A stretch of 57,500 nt of DNA from Hypsibius dujardini (GCA_001579985.1 LRSR01004519.1:1-57500), one strand, 5' to 3'. Shown: positions 21,388-33,841, numbered from the stretch's first letter. Numbers and translations: made by a program. Notes: generated by a model from the letters alone, not told the origin.

Positions 21388-23999
21388 TCAGGGCGAAGGA
21401 ACCGTCATCGCCAGCAGTTCATGCTTGCGCCGATTGTATTCATCAAATCGCAGCTTGCCATACCTAAGGAAGATCCAGAAAAAATGTTAATGTAACACGA
21501 AACAAATTGGAAAGTTGGAATCATACCGCAGAAAATCAAAGTCAATCTCAGAGTGTTCGGCTTGAATGAGCGTCCACAGTATCCAGAGGAGATGCGAAAC
21601 GAGAGTAAACTTGTTGACGACGACGTAGAGAGATTCCACTTGCTGGTCCGTAACCTCAACGTCGTCGTCGGCACCGCCGTCACTGTCAGCGTTATGCACC
21701 TTGTTCCAACATTTCAAGTAGTAGGTTAGCCACGAGATCTGATACTCGCGGCTCGGGAATCGGCTGTAATCACATTCCTCCACACCTGAAAGCGAAGCAC
21801 GTTACGTTAATGAATTAGCTGCTCATAATAGGACTTTGACAAAATCGAAAGAGACAAAGGCAGGACAAACGCATGCTGATCACACCAGAATCTACATGAA
21901 CGAAAAATAAGAAGGAGCGGCAAGGAGAGAGCCGAATAAATTTGAATCAAACAGAGGCGTCGATCATCATTATCAGAATACTCAGGCTGAAATGGATGAT
22001 TATTACCGGCAAATTCATTGAAGTGATTCGCTAAATCATAGGCTTGATGGTTGAGTCCAGCGTATTCGAAGTCGATAAAGTTAACACAGTCTAGGAAAGG
22101 TCAAAATTGGGTTAATGAAGGCCGCCTACTAATGAGAGAACCCAAGAGGAATCGAACGCACCTTTCTCCTTGTCATACAGGATGTTTGCACACAACAAGT
22201 CGTTATGGCAGAATACCTTGGGCGATTGAATGTCAGAACCAGTCAGGTGCTCTTTAAGGATTTCGATCTCCTGCGCGAAAATCTCCGGGTTTGGATAGTA
22301 CTCCATGAACCTAAGAACAAGATCGGTGAGTAGACCAGCGAAGCTACCGCCACAAAACAGCAAAGATATAAGCCTACTTTCGTTGCTTTTCTTCATCCTC
22401 AAAAGCCTTGGGTACGAGCTCGAGGAAACTGGACATCTTCTTGCTAATGACAGCAAGGGATAAGATCAGGACGGTATCGACGCGCCGTAAAAAGTTCGCC
22501 AAAACTTTAGCACTTACAATGGGTTAAAAACTTGTCGTTCACCTCCGCCACTTGTCCGGTAGACACAGTGCAATTTTACGAAATTGCGAATGATCAACCT
22601 GCACAAGAAATAGAACAGCTAAAGGATTCGAGTCCACGCCGGTACTAGTAAATGCAGCACAGTTGGGGCTGGGCTTAATCATACCGGCTGATGTGCTCAT
22701 CTCTAACGTCATCGAGAGTCAGCGTCTCGCCGGGAACGAATTCATAACACATTCCATTTTCGAAAACCTGAAACAATTCACGAATCCAGCATGAGAAAAT
22801 TGCACAGAAGTACAGGAAGTTCTGTGCATAAGTACAGGAAGTTCCGTGCATAAGTACAGGAAGTTCTATAGTAACCTACCAGCACAACACACATGAGCAC
22901 TAACAACCGCGGCACTTACTCCATACAACTTGCCGGAGCATTGATTTTCATTCAGCATGAGAAGAGTCTTTATTTCAGCAGCCCTGTCGATGAATTTATC
23001 CGTCTCCGCTCCGTACACTCTGATCAACGTCTTCTTACGCTTGTCGCTGGGAAAGTAGGCTGCCAACAGTTTGTTTGTCACTCCACCGGTGAACTTCTAG
23101 AAAAACAAACCACAACCAGGTTTAACGGCGGTGAGACAAACAGAAATCGTCGACGAATCCGAATAGCACACCACCATTACAGTGAAAGTCCTGAGATTCG
23201 AACGACGTCACAGTGTCAGTTTCTACTTTACTGTCTCAAACTCCAAACTAGCAACGGCTGGCTCCGAGCAAACAGTTCGATAGAAATAAAATTCACGTGA
23301 CCGTTCGAATTTCAGGACTTTCATTGTATGGACCGGAATATTATTATAATATTATCTTATCAATAAATTAGTCTATTCTATATTAATTGTTGTAGGCCAA
23401 ACAATCGCACTTTGGCTAACATCATCCCTTTTAACTTTTAACATATCCACAAAAGAAATATTGTTGAAACGATATGGTACGTTTAAGAGATCGGCTGGTT
23501 TGTTGATTGACTGAAACGAAAACAAAATGTGATCCTCTCTTTGTAGATTCGACATTGTGTGAAAGTGTAGTCCAGTAATCAGTACTATCCATAATTACAC
23601 TAATAGTAATAAGAACAGTTATTTATATTATCTATAGCTGACCTTAATTATGAGTTTCTCATCTTTGAGTTGCTGGCGCAGTTCCGGCCGAAAATGATTC
23701 AGCAACACATTTGTTGATTTCTCGGCGTTCTCCACGTCAAATTGATGCGCCAACATGGGAAGCGTGTCGTTAAAGTGCATCATCGTCAAATTGGGCGAAG
23801 AGTAGGACGACGGACTCGCGACCCTGTTGGAAGGAGATGCTGCGGCAGGACGAGAAGTGGAAACGGGAAGAGATGCTGTCGACGCAGAACCGTGCGACAG
23901 CGAATTCACCGCTTCGTTCTCTTCAGGGCTTGGACCCATTTCGAGCCGATTTGGTGGTGCAGATGTCAGACTGAGATATCGAGTAAAGGCTCGGAGCAA
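21388..23999 (-). CDS. ETNK: Ethanolamine kinase
   Basis: Catalyses ATP-dependent phosphorylation of ethanolamine, the first step of the CDP-ethanolamine (Kennedy) route to phosphatidylethanolamine, in the cytosol. Nine exons (23643-23999, 22920-23096, 22685-22767, 22518-22598, 22378-22443, 22162-22310, 22007-22090, 21527-21785, 21388-21463) give 443 residues. The Brenner motif is VFCHNDLLCANILYDKEKG, with catalytic Asp. The following choline/ethanolamine kinase motif is NFIDFEYAGLNHQAYDLANH, then FNEFAG. The N-lobe has KFTGGVTNKLL and ENGMCYEFVPGE. The FEYAG/NHFNEFAG form and the C-terminal LLWILWTLIQAEHSEIDFDF favour ethanolamine over choline kinase. The Ser/Ala/Pro-rich first 80 residues are low-complexity and the exact start is less certain. 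Confidence 0.95.
23180..23326. mobile_element. TA-flanked MITE, family A copy 1
   Basis: A 147-bp element is bounded by TA on both sides (23178-23179 and 23327-23328). Terminal inverted repeats begin CAGTGAAAGTCCTGAGATTC and CAATGAAAGTCCTGAAATTC. It lies in the first intron of ethanolamine kinase. A TA duplication with no coding sequence points to a Tc1/mariner-mobilised MITE. A second copy is at 28797-28940. Confidence 0.88.
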
Positions 24000-24857
24000 A
24001 AGCGCGACGAATTTTCGCTGCTACTTTTTTCTACTGCGGTGCTGGGGAGGAGTGTTGAAAGGTTTGAAGGAAAAAGTGATGTAACAGAATCGGTACGTCA
24101 CAACAGAAATCGGTACGTAACAACAACTACATCCAAGGAAAAGGACAGCACAATTCCCTGGTTCTACGTTCTCGAAAATGAAACTCTGATGCCGCAAGTA
24201 ACAACACTCATTTTTACAACTCGCATGCGGATCACCATTATTTATTGTACTACTGACACGCCAAATCAATTCAAAACTATCAAAGCTCATAGTTTTAGCT
24301 GCATAATTGGAATAGTCATCTGTTCGATGACACAGAAATCAGCTGATACTCGTACACATGTGGCAGCAATTCTGTCCGGACTGAGTTCGAGCCAGCTGAT
24401 TTTGCTGCCGCAGTGGCTGGAACTCAGTTCAGACAAAATTGCTGCCACATGTGTACCGAACGATTGTTGGCTTGACTTTGACTGTTGCGACCAGCCGCCA
24501 GAGGGCGCTCTTGATTGCTGTGGTAAAGAGCAGGTCATCACATCACTTCCAGACCATCCATGAAGATTCAATTTCTTATTCCATGCACAATTATGATTGA
24601 AATGTACATAAAGGTAGGATATGTTTACCAATAACGAAAAAAATGGGCCTGATCGGCGAGTTCTCGGAAGTGTCGACACTAAGCTCACTATAGCGCCGTA
24701 AAAATGATCTTAAAACATGGCAAAAACTGCTTGTAAAACTAAAAACTGCTAAAACTGACCAAATCCCGGTTACCGTCAAGAGTACGCACTACCCGTCGAT
24801 AAAATAGCAAAAGAATGTCATGCTTCCCCTGTCATCCATTGTTCCGCCTTTAGGGAG
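24000..24857. other. Intergenic region between ethanolamine kinase and glutamine synthetase
   Basis: Contains the ethanolamine kinase promoter side, the foldback element at 24353-24455 and the glutamine synthetase 3' UTR. Frames here show no family resemblance. Confidence 0.5.
24353..24455. mobile_element. Foldback MITE-like element (hairpin E)
   Basis: Two arms of about 45 bases beginning TACACATGTGGCAGCAATT are inverted around a short spacer with about five mismatches. TA dinucleotides form both outer ends. It is non-coding. Confidence 0.82.
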
Positions 24858-27521
24858 TTACGCGCTGATAATTTGGTTCAGGCACGTAGTGCGAATGATG
24901 ATTTCAGTCACTGAAACATAACGAAATCTATTGAGCTAATTCACAGCAAAGGAAAATCACCGTAGTCCCTCTACCTGAGTAAGGATCGCAGTTGGATGAC
25001 GGCCGACGATCCTCCAGGTAGCCACAACCATCTTCAGCCACTTGACGAGGAATGCGGATACTAGTAGAGCAAAAAGACACCAATGATTTCATTCCATTCC
25101 AGACTTGCAAAATATTGCAACCAAAAAGTGAACGAACCTGCAACCACGGTTGGCGACCCCAGCGGAAAAGTCGGTGATGCTGGAGGTTTCGTGACGTCCA
25201 GTCAGTCGGCGGGCATTATCCTTGCCTCCCTTCGGATCGTAATGAGTGATGTGTTCCATGTGGCACTTGCCCAACTTCTCAATAGCCTCTTCGATGGCGG
25301 CCAGTCCTCCCTTAGGTTCACGCATGGCCTTGGTGCTGTAGTTAGTATGCGCTCCAGCTCCGTTCCAGTCACCAACCTAGATCAGACAAATAATATGTTA
25401 GAACGAAACAGCTCCGCAATACCGAACAGAAGTTACGGAGTAACTAAATCCAGACAAACACCAATAAAAAAATATATGTATAAGCAGCTGGTAGCAGTGG
25501 AATGTCGACACTTTCATTAAACAGGAATGGTCAAGGGAGCGGTGAAATATTTTGGAAGTATACAGGCACAAACAGGGAACAACATGAAGGTAGTTACCGG
25601 TACACCGCCAAAATTCCTTGATTAGGCTGATACAAAAACAATTATTAATTTTACCATGGGCTTCGGATCGAGGGAGACCACCACACCAAAGTCTTCGGCC
25701 ACACGGTGGAGAAGATAGCGGGCCATCCATAAGTCATCACCCTGCAATCGGAGAAAGAAATGATTACATAAGGTCGTTCGATTGCCTTGACGGGAGGGTA
25801 CTATCAATTGTAAAAGTAAAATGCCACACACTCGCGAGACAACTCGACACTTATATAAGGACTTTGCCCGAGTTGTAGAACTTTTTCTTTCTTGTCGACT
25901 GTCACGCTTACCGCCGATATGCCCAGGCAAGGTCCAACTTGGAACTCCCACTGAGCCGGCATCACTTCGGCATTGGTTCCGGCAATTTTGATCCCCGCGT
26001 AGCTAATAGAAAAAGTATTGTATTACTATCATTTTCGATTCCCTGGAAAAGTCTTTATTACGGTACTTACAGACAAGCCCGATAGTGAGCCTCCATGATG
26101 TCGCGCCCAAAGACCTTGTTGGCTCCCACGGCGCAATAATAAGGTCCTGCAATGACAAAAAAAGTGAAAGCATGTGAATTACAAAGAAGAACCCCCAAAA
26201 AAGAGTGACTGACTATATGGCAATGAACGATCCGTCAAACCGGAACTTACCTTGCGGACCAGGGAAACCGTTCTTGGGCCAGCCGAATGGGTGACCGTCA
26301 ATGTCCAGCAGCGTGTACTCTTGTTCGATGCCAAACCACGGTTCTTGATCTGCAGCCTGATCCATCACTTCGGCGGCCGTCTTGCGTTTGTTGCTCTCTG
26401 TGATAGAACGAAGACAGGCAAATGAAAATTGATTTGTCATTTGCCATTCAAATATCGACAACGGAGTCAAGCATGTCCGCCGGCCGGTACAGCTACGTCA
26501 GTTCCGCCAAAAAAGAAGGTAGAAATGCAGACAATGCCAGACGAGCAAAGCAATCATGATGGTCCACTGACACGATTAGACTCAGACTGACTTGGCTCTT
26601 TTTCGTTTTCTCTCTTCCTCACCGGTGGGCTTCTTGTTGTATTTGTAGGTCTCACACAGGACGAGAATGTTGTTGCCTCCCGTGAAGGGATCCGGATAGA
26701 TGGCGACCGGGTGGAGGTAGATGTCGCTGTTGCTGCCTTCCGCCTGTCGTTACATACATTTCTCTGATCGACACAAATTACGAAACCAACCCGTATGCAA
26801 ATCTTTCCAGAGGGAACTTCGACCTACCTGGTAGGTGCTGGAACCATCGTAATTCCATATGGGCAAATCTAACAAGGAGGAAAGGTTACAGTTAATCAGC
26901 TGGACTCAGTCAAGGAATTTATCAATAGCCACGATTAAACCGTCTCAACAAAGAGCGACCTTTGATTCTCCTTACAAATTCAGCCACTACGCACTGATAG
27001 GATTACGTGGGATAGAATTGGTCAGCTGGTTCCACAACAGACATAGGCTCAGCTAGGTACAAGGTAGAACGCATTATTATTACTGAGTGATTTAATCACC
27101 TATCAGTAGACTAAGGCTCTGGATACATATACTATACTAGTAATACAGTCCCACGTCAAAATTAGCTTCACACGAATTAAAATTAAAGAAATGCATGCGA
27201 AGAACGTCAGTCAAGCTATTTCCACTTAAGACAGATATGATTAATAAATGCACAAAGACCGACAGACAGACACACTGCCATCAACACACATGCAAATGCA
27301 GGCACCGGTCGTTTCTCCCCGTCAAGTCAAGAGACATGTCATTAATTCTCACCTTTGGGAGTCTTTGGTCGTGAGTCCAGGGTGCGGGTCTTGCATCTCA
27401 GCTGTTCGCCGGTTCCGTCGATCCACACATAGCAGGCACCGATTTTGTCTCCCTGCGGCAGATCCAGGTAGCGGAAAAGGGTCTGCTTGTTCGTTTCGGC
27501 GGGCACAGATCGGGAAAACAT
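24858..27521 (-). CDS. GS: Glutamine synthetase (type II, eukaryotic)
   Basis: Condenses glutamate and ammonia to glutamine using ATP; cytosolic decamer in animals. Ten exons (27353-27521, 26828-26868, 26623-26743, 26251-26397, 26071-26146, 25912-26002, 25655-25741, 25138-25376, 24975-25060, 24858-24910) give 369 residues, equal to insect GS2. Signatures include [39 protein letters not shown], the metal-binding [43 protein letters not shown], the ATP-loop region [15 protein letters not shown] and NRGCSIRIPR with [14 protein letters not shown] chose Met at 27521 because the sequence just upstream (ttttcag) looks like a 5' UTR splice acceptor; a start at 27578 would add 19 residues. The C-terminus ([16 protein letters not shown]) is slightly longer than in insects. 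Confidence 0.97.
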
Positions 27522-29139
27522 GGCGGCGGCGGCGTTTCTTGTGCTGGTGCTGCTAGCTGAAAAGTGAAGCAAAGCCAACGGAAACGGAGCAACTGGGCCT
27601 TGATGGGTGGAAGGTGATTAAGGCAAGTGAAGTGTGGCAAGAATTGGCAAGGAGGTGAGAAAGGAAAGACCAGAATTGGCGACCGACCTCACTTTCCAAC
27701 TACTACAACTGCTGCTTCTGCTTCTGCTTCTGCCGAGCGCTGTTCGAAAAGTCAAGACAAGAAGTCACCACGGCGAAAGAAAGAAAGAATTCCGCGAGTA
27801 ATCATGCACTGCAAGGAAAGCTGTGCGACTTGTCAGTCTGTCTGATTCACTCTTTCCCCGTATTCGTCTCATTGTCCAATCAGCATTCAGACAGCTGATA
27901 CGTAACGCTTGACCCGCCCTCCTGACCGCTTTTGCCACCTCCCTCACTGGCCAGCTGTGTGGCACTATACCGGCACGTGTTTCCGGTCATCCGCGTCGAT
28001 CAGCCGGTGAAGAAAATAACACACCCGCGCAGGCGGTACACATATTCGCGATGTTCCATTGCACTACGCGCAGAATTTATGCTGGTACGGAGGCACTGTT
28101 TTTCCATTTCACGTCAATATTACTAATTCTTACTAGTAACGTAAAGTTTACCAATTTCGGACATATATGACGTGAAATGGTACTTGACTAGGAAGAGCAA
28201 TTGTTTATTACTCGTACAATACGTACTGGATTTACTGCATCAATTACATGTGCAATTAACGTATGTGGTCATCTGATGGTCTCTCCAGCGGAATATGATT
28301 CAGGCTGTTACTGCTTCATACCAGAGAGAACTAATTCGAACGTTAGACACCGGGAAATGATCCGCATAGATCACGGCTAGACTGCTCCTTTGCATAGATC
28401 AACACAGTTGGAAAGAGTGTCACAGGGAAATTATTAATAAACAAACTAAACTCAAGGTTCAGCATTCCTCCGCCATTGACGGGCACGTGCTGCCTCCGAT
28501 GCGGCACCGGGAAAGCGGGTTGACCTCTAACGAGACCGACAGTTTATACTTGTAAAGTTAAAGATAGATTGAACTTTAAACCATAATTTCAGACAGCGCC
28601 CTATGGACTGAGCCCGGAAGCGCATAGTTTCTACGGATGCCCACGTGAACAGACTGTCGACCAGTCAAAAGTTCGACGAATGTTAGATAAAGTGCCTCGA
28701 CTGTACCCATAAAACAGGTTCGTACGCTAAAGTTCATGTCCTTGCCAAATTTTACACAAGATCATACTAAGTACATCCCATCTCAATACAGAAGTACAGT
28801 GAAAGTCCTGAGATTCGAACGACGTCACAGTTCAGTTTCTACTTTACTGTCTCAAACTCCAAACTAGCAACGGCCGGCTCCGAGCAAACGGTTCGATAGA
28901 AATAAACTCACGTGACCGTTCGGATCTCAGGACTTTCACTCTTCTTCTGTATTGAGATGGGATTGACTTAGTATGGTCGTTTAGTAGTAGTCGTAGTTGT
29001 TTAAAATGTGTATGTATGTATACTGTACTGTATGTAACTTCGGACAAGATACAAACGACTGAGGGAAAAAATATAGAGAACCGAAGACGCAGTTATGTAC
29101 CGGTACGGACTGTAAAATGTGAAATATGGCGTGAAAGAA
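27522..29139. other. Intergenic region between glutamine synthetase and the dsRNA-binding protein
   Basis: About 1.6 kb holding the glutamine synthetase promoter and probable 5' UTR exon, plus a nested inverted-repeat pair (28760-28979). No further gene is supported. Confidence 0.5.
28760..28979. mobile_element. MITE family A copy 2 nested in an outer inverted repeat
   Basis: The inner element (28797-28940) is over 85% identical to the one at 23180-23326, with CAGTGAAAGTCCTGAGATTC at its left end. It is immediately flanked by 35-base outer arms (left 28760-28794 containing CATCCCATCTCAATACAGAAG, right 28944-28979 its near-perfect reverse complement). The copy at 23180 lacks the outer arms, so this is either a nested insertion or an enlarged derivative. 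Confidence 0.85.
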
Positions 29140-30960
29140 TTAGCTTTCCTCCCTGCAAGTCGGGCCTGATGACTCAAGAACAGGAGCAGAACCTGGAGGC
29201 GCTGCTGCGACGGTCTGCAAATACAGCAAGGCATTAATTATCGCGGCCTTGCGGGCATCGGCCTTGGACGTTCCACTTCCGAAACAAACTATCTGGCGGG
29301 GAATGGTCAGAATGATGAGACTACCAGCATTGGCGGACTTGTCGACCACACTCGCTGGAATGGGCTTGGACGACGGCACATCTGGCGGCCTCGGCGACAG
29401 CGCAGACTGTGACGGCGTCGGTCGGACTGCTTTAGCGGGCTTCGATAAGTCGTACAGATCTTCAAACAAGATATCAAAACCAACTTCGGTGGCGATCTCG
29501 CGGAGGAACCCTAACGGATCCGGCAAGCTCTCCAACACCATTTTGGGGGACATTCGTCGGAGCGTTTCTAACGTCGACAGCTTTGATGTGTAGAGATCCT
29601 TATGCACGTCCATCATGGCGGGTGCACGTTGCGGTATGATAGTGGTTTTATGTCGTCGCTGCTGAGCCGTTTTGGCAGCGTACATCTCCGCCCGCTTTTG
29701 CCAGAGTTCCTTGACTTCTTGGGAATTTTTCAGCAGTTCGTACATGTTGTAGGCAGCGACGCGTTTGGCCAACTTCTTAGACTTGCCTTTGCCGGTGGCT
29801 TTGTAACTCCAGACAAAGCACACTATGGTAAAGACAGCGTCATGTGCCATACCTTCCCGAAGGTAGAGGTCGAATCGTGGAGGAGGCCATCGGATGGAAA
29901 GGGTGAGTTCTTGGAGGGAGCCGACGGGATTGTCTTCTCGGCAAGTCGGTACAGGATGGTTAACCGAAGCGGAGAAACCAATGATTCGTGAGGTATTGTC
30001 TGCAATGGCAGGCACAGTGGAAGCAGGTACTTCAGGCTGCTTGAGTGGCTGGACGTCGGTCAATTTGATGGATGAGGCAAATGACACGGCCAAATTGCTA
30101 AGGCCAGGAAGCATAGGAGATTTAGCAGAGGAGCTGAAAGTGGGAAAGAAAATACATTTACAATACTGCACCAAAACAAACGGTAACCCAAACCGCAAGA
30201 GAAATCGCTCGCACTAGTCAGTTAACATTCAACATCGGTCACTGGTCAATAAAAAAGATGCTGGAGTAAAACAGCTGACAAATCGGTCAATCAAGCTACC
30301 TCGAGCCACAGAAAATCAAAACGTCTAAAATAACTACGCGGAAGTATCAATCCAGCAATCGATGCATCATCCATCAGTCAAATAGGTAACTGCTAACTTG
30401 ATGAGATAGCGATGTCCCCGCTATGCACCACACGTGTAACTTCCCCCCAGTCCAATACTCGAAACCGAATGAGAACAGTCTTACCTGGTAGTGGTCAAGT
30501 GATCAGGTTCAGATTGATTCGCATTGATCGAATTGTCCATGCAGTAAGCAGGAAGGGCAGGCTGTTGAATTGGAATTGGATCTCCTGGCAGTTTGATGTT
30601 TGACATCGATAGGAGTAGATTCTTCGCCGCGTCCAATTTGGCCTCCTGTTTACGTCTTCCCCGTCCAGTGGTCGGCTCATAACCGTCTATCTGGAGACGA
30701 TAGACGAATGTCGGCTCATGGGACATGCCGTCCATGGAAATGAGCTGGTAGGTTGGAGTCAACTTCTGACGCGTGCAAAACTCCTCCAGCACATTAATGT
30801 ACGATTTCGGGTGCGGGATGGGAAGGATTTGAGAAGGGGATATCTCGTGAGAGGAGTGAGAACTGTCCTGGTTAGAGGTTCCAGAACTGGGCTCGCAAAA
30901 AGGATCCATCGAATCCGGATCGTACTGCGCTGATTCCTCCTGCGGGTATTGGCCTTCCAT
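29140..30960 (-). CDS. TARBP2: TARBP2/Loquacious-type dsRNA-binding protein
   Basis: Dicer/RISC-loading partner family (TARBP2, PRKRA, Loquacious), cytoplasmic. Two exons (30485-30960, 29140-30133) give 489 residues. dsRBD1 (about 51-119) contains YINVLEEFCTRQKLTPTYQL and QEAKLDAAKNLLL. dsRBD2 (about 227-294) contains NPVGSLQEL, AHDAVFTIVC and the RNA-binding GKGKSKKLAKRVAAYNM. A degenerate third, protein-interaction-type dsRBD (about 363-466) contains DPLGFLREIATEVGFDILFE and VCFGSGTSKADARKAA, interrupted by an insert of about 40 Ser/Pro-rich residues. The protein is longer than human TARBP2 (366) because of this insert and the linkers. Met at 30960 sits in a good ACCATGG context; an in-frame Met lies 9 codons upstream. 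Confidence 0.92.
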
Positions 30961-30987
30961 GGTCCGATCAAATACAGCAATTTTCAA

Positions 30988-31817
30988 ACATGTCCAATGC
31001 TAAAATTCGGTGAAAGAGAGAAAAAGAGCAGTAACTACGTAGATACGCTGCCAAGGAGATGTTAGAAATCAAGAAATGGAGAAATGAAAGGACATACCAC
31101 CAGCACCAACTGGGTTCTTCGTGATTTGTGAAACACGAGTTTCTTGTGTAACTGTGATTGATTGACTGATTGGCTATCAATGCGAAAGGTGCTACACTGC
31201 AGTGTACAGTAGTGTGCAGTAGTATGAGATGAAGTCAGCAAATAGGCTCACTCATGGATTTATCTTTGATAGCAGCTGCTTGATTGTCTGATTTTTTATA
31301 CTGTATCCTAGTATAATACGGCACCTTTGTAAATCAAGCAATACTTTAGGGTCTTTAGTGACTCGATTTAATAACGATGTCAAGGGTGAGCCGATTTGCT
31401 GACTTCACCTCATATCCATCCATATACAGTAGAACGGCAATTTTTCTGTGTAAGGATATCTCCTTTGCATAAACTCCCCGGTACAGTGCAATTTCTAGCT
31501 TATTTATTTACGATTCGGAAAAGAATATTAACATTTTCATTACTTACCCTGTTTGACAGGGAAGACTGCGGTTCAATACTAGTATCACGTGACACTCTAC
31601 GACTCGCCACTGTCCGAGACCGGCCCAGCCAGCCCACGCGGATGCTGCTTTCTTCCATGCACGCTGTGATATTATGTGAAGACAGACAGGAAACAAAGTG
31701 CATCAGAATTCGCAAGCATTTAATTTCTTTCCGACTCTCTGAATAGTTTATTTTTCTGCTACCACTAATTTTGGGCGTTTCGTTTACAATTTATTTTGCT
31801 CCGTGATTCCCATCAGG
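30988..31817. other. Divergent region between the dsRNA-binding protein and DCAF7
   Basis: Holds both promoters and a TA-flanked MITE at 31225-31412. A likely acceptor (cccatcag) sits just before the DCAF7 start codon, so a 5' UTR intron is probable. Confidence 0.45.
31225..31412. mobile_element. TA-flanked MITE, family B copy 1
   Basis: 188 bp with terminal inverted repeats TGAGATGAAGTCAGCAAATA and TGAGGTGAAGTCAGCAAATC, flanked by TA on each side (31223-31224, 31413-31414). Subterminal GGCTCAC is inverted too. A related copy lies at 36180-36399. Confidence 0.88.
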
Positions 31818-33765
31818 ATGTTCGGATATACCAATGAAATGCACTTTCGGGACATGATGAGCAACTCCCTGCAGGAGCGCTCCAAATATGTTTCTGGAAT
31901 AACTCCCGGATATGTTGAAAATCTGGGATTACCGTCGAATTCGCGGACCAGCGACGCTGGTTCCTCCAGCATTCGAAGTGCTTTGGTAGAAAGCAATACC
32001 CTAACGCCCTCAGTTAAACCAAAGCCCACCGCTAAAGAAGCATCTACCAGTAAAGAGGCCTCTACCAATATTCAGCATCGTTATGAAGCGCCCTTTAATC
32101 TCTTCGCCATGAATTGGAGTTTACGTAAGGATGAAAATAAGAGATTCCGACTGGCCGTGGCGAGTTGCCGTGATCCGGATCAAGTCGGTCAGCCCAACCA
32201 CAAAAGTCAAGCCGAAATGGTGCAAATTGTTCAACTACAGCAGGAGAAAAGCTCCTTCGACGTGCTGGCCGACTTCCAGCATAGTTATTCCGCCAATAAG
32301 ATCGTGTGGATTCCGGATATACAGGGCGCTTATCCTGACCTGTTGGCCACCAGCGGAGATTATCTTCGGGTGTGGAAAGTGAAGAACGGTGGTGGTCAAG
32401 GGGAAAAGGATACCATCGAAATGGCGATCATTCTTCAGAATAGTCATAACGCCATGAGTCCCGACGGGAAACAGTCTCTGCCGTTGACCAGTTTTGACTG
32501 GAACCAGGCCGACCCGTCAATCCTGGTAACCTGTAGCTTGGACAATAGGTAACAGTCATACTCGGTTGTACCACGTAGTACCACTTAGTACCACGTAATA
32601 CTACTAAGAAACAATGTTTTTCATAACCAGCCTGTTAGCGATTCTATGCATCGCATCGCTTTAAATGAAACGTTCAGAGAAGGTAGTTTCTTTATATCGG
32701 CACAAAATTGCTAGCTACTAGTTTTTAAAAAGACTGTCTCAATAATGACTGTGTGAGTTAACAAATACTTGAGTTTTATACCTAAATTGTGCTGTTTCAG
32801 TTGTACGGTCTGGACACTCGAAACCGGTCAAGCTATAGCCACCAACAAGTCCAGTGAGTGCTCTCTAACTCCGCTCTTTTACGAATCGATGCAAAAATCA
32901 ATTTTTTAATATTTTGATGTGGTAGTGTCAGCCACCGTTCAGACTCAATTGGTCGCTCACGACAACCACGTCTACGATGTTGCATTCACTCACCATTCTT
33001 CCGGCAATCGGGACATGTTTGCTTCCGTTGGAGACGAAGGTTAGTCCGGTCTCCCCATAAGGCAATCTTACCGTACAATCACCGCTGGCGACATTTCATC
33101 GTTTGCATTGAATGACCTCGACTGTGTTTCGTTGATTCAGGTTCCGTTAGGCAGTTCGACCTGCGAAATCTCGTGCAATCGACTGTTCTCTACCAGGAAC
33201 CCCACGATCGACCGCTTGTCCGCCTGGCTTATGCAAAACAACAGACGAACTGTCTCGCTTTCTTTGCCGAAAATGCGGACCAAGTGATAGTGCTGGACAT
33301 TCGAATGCCGAACTCACCGTTAGCGCATCTCCGGGGCCACTCCGGAAACGTAAATGCCATGAGCTGGGCCGCGCACTCGGAGAATCATTTGGTACACGAA
33401 CTTCCCCACAATGGACCTCATCAGTCCGCATTACAGTACTGCGTGCAATAACGATACAATCACTAACGGATATCGTTTCTTTTCTTGTTAGGTCAGCGTG
33501 GGAGATGACCAACAGGTTCAATCAGTTTGTTTTTGTTTCTCAAGCAAGTAAAATAAATAATTTTCATCCAGCAAAGATGCATCTGATCTGTTATCGACAG
33601 GTACTCATTTGGGACATCCAACAAGTAGCAGCTCGCCCAACTGCCGGCCCAATTCTAAGCTACACGGCTGCCGGGCCTGTGAACAATGTCGCATGGTCTG
33701 AACTTCAGCCGGAGTGGATCGCAGTTGTCCATGACAATTCGCTAGAACTGCTGCGAGTCGAATAA
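31818..33765 (+). CDS. DCAF7: DDB1- and CUL4-associated factor 7 (WDR68)
   Basis: WD40 scaffold that binds DYRK1/HIPK2 kinases and acts as a CUL4-DDB1 substrate receptor. Six exons (31818-32548, 32801-32853, 32926-33039, 33141-33391, 33492-33515, 33601-33765) give 445 residues. Conserved stretches are RYEAPFNLFAMNWSLR, PDLLATSGDYLRVWKV, LTSFDWNQADPSILVT, RDMFASVGDEGSVRQFDLR, VLIWDIQQ and VNNVAWSELQPEWIAVVHDN with LELLRV at the end. A Ser/Thr-rich extension of about 90 residues precedes the usual start (human has 342 residues). Exon 5 is a 24-base microexon. The gene is convergent with ABCF2, with only 76 bases between stop codons. Confidence 0.95.
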
Positions 33766-33770
33766 ATAAA
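33761..33770 (+). promoter_or_regulatory. Poly(A) signal AATAAATAAA overlapping the DCAF7 stop
   Basis: Two overlapping AATAAA hexamers begin inside the last sense codon and span the TAA stop of DCAF7. If used, the 3' UTR would be only about 20-30 bases. This fits the very small gap to the convergent ABCF2 gene. Confidence 0.6.
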
Positions 33771-33841
33771 GCGTAAACCAAGAGAAAAATCCCCAACTTA
33801 AAAAAAGAGTCCTTTCAGAAGGATAACGAAGCCTCAATAAA

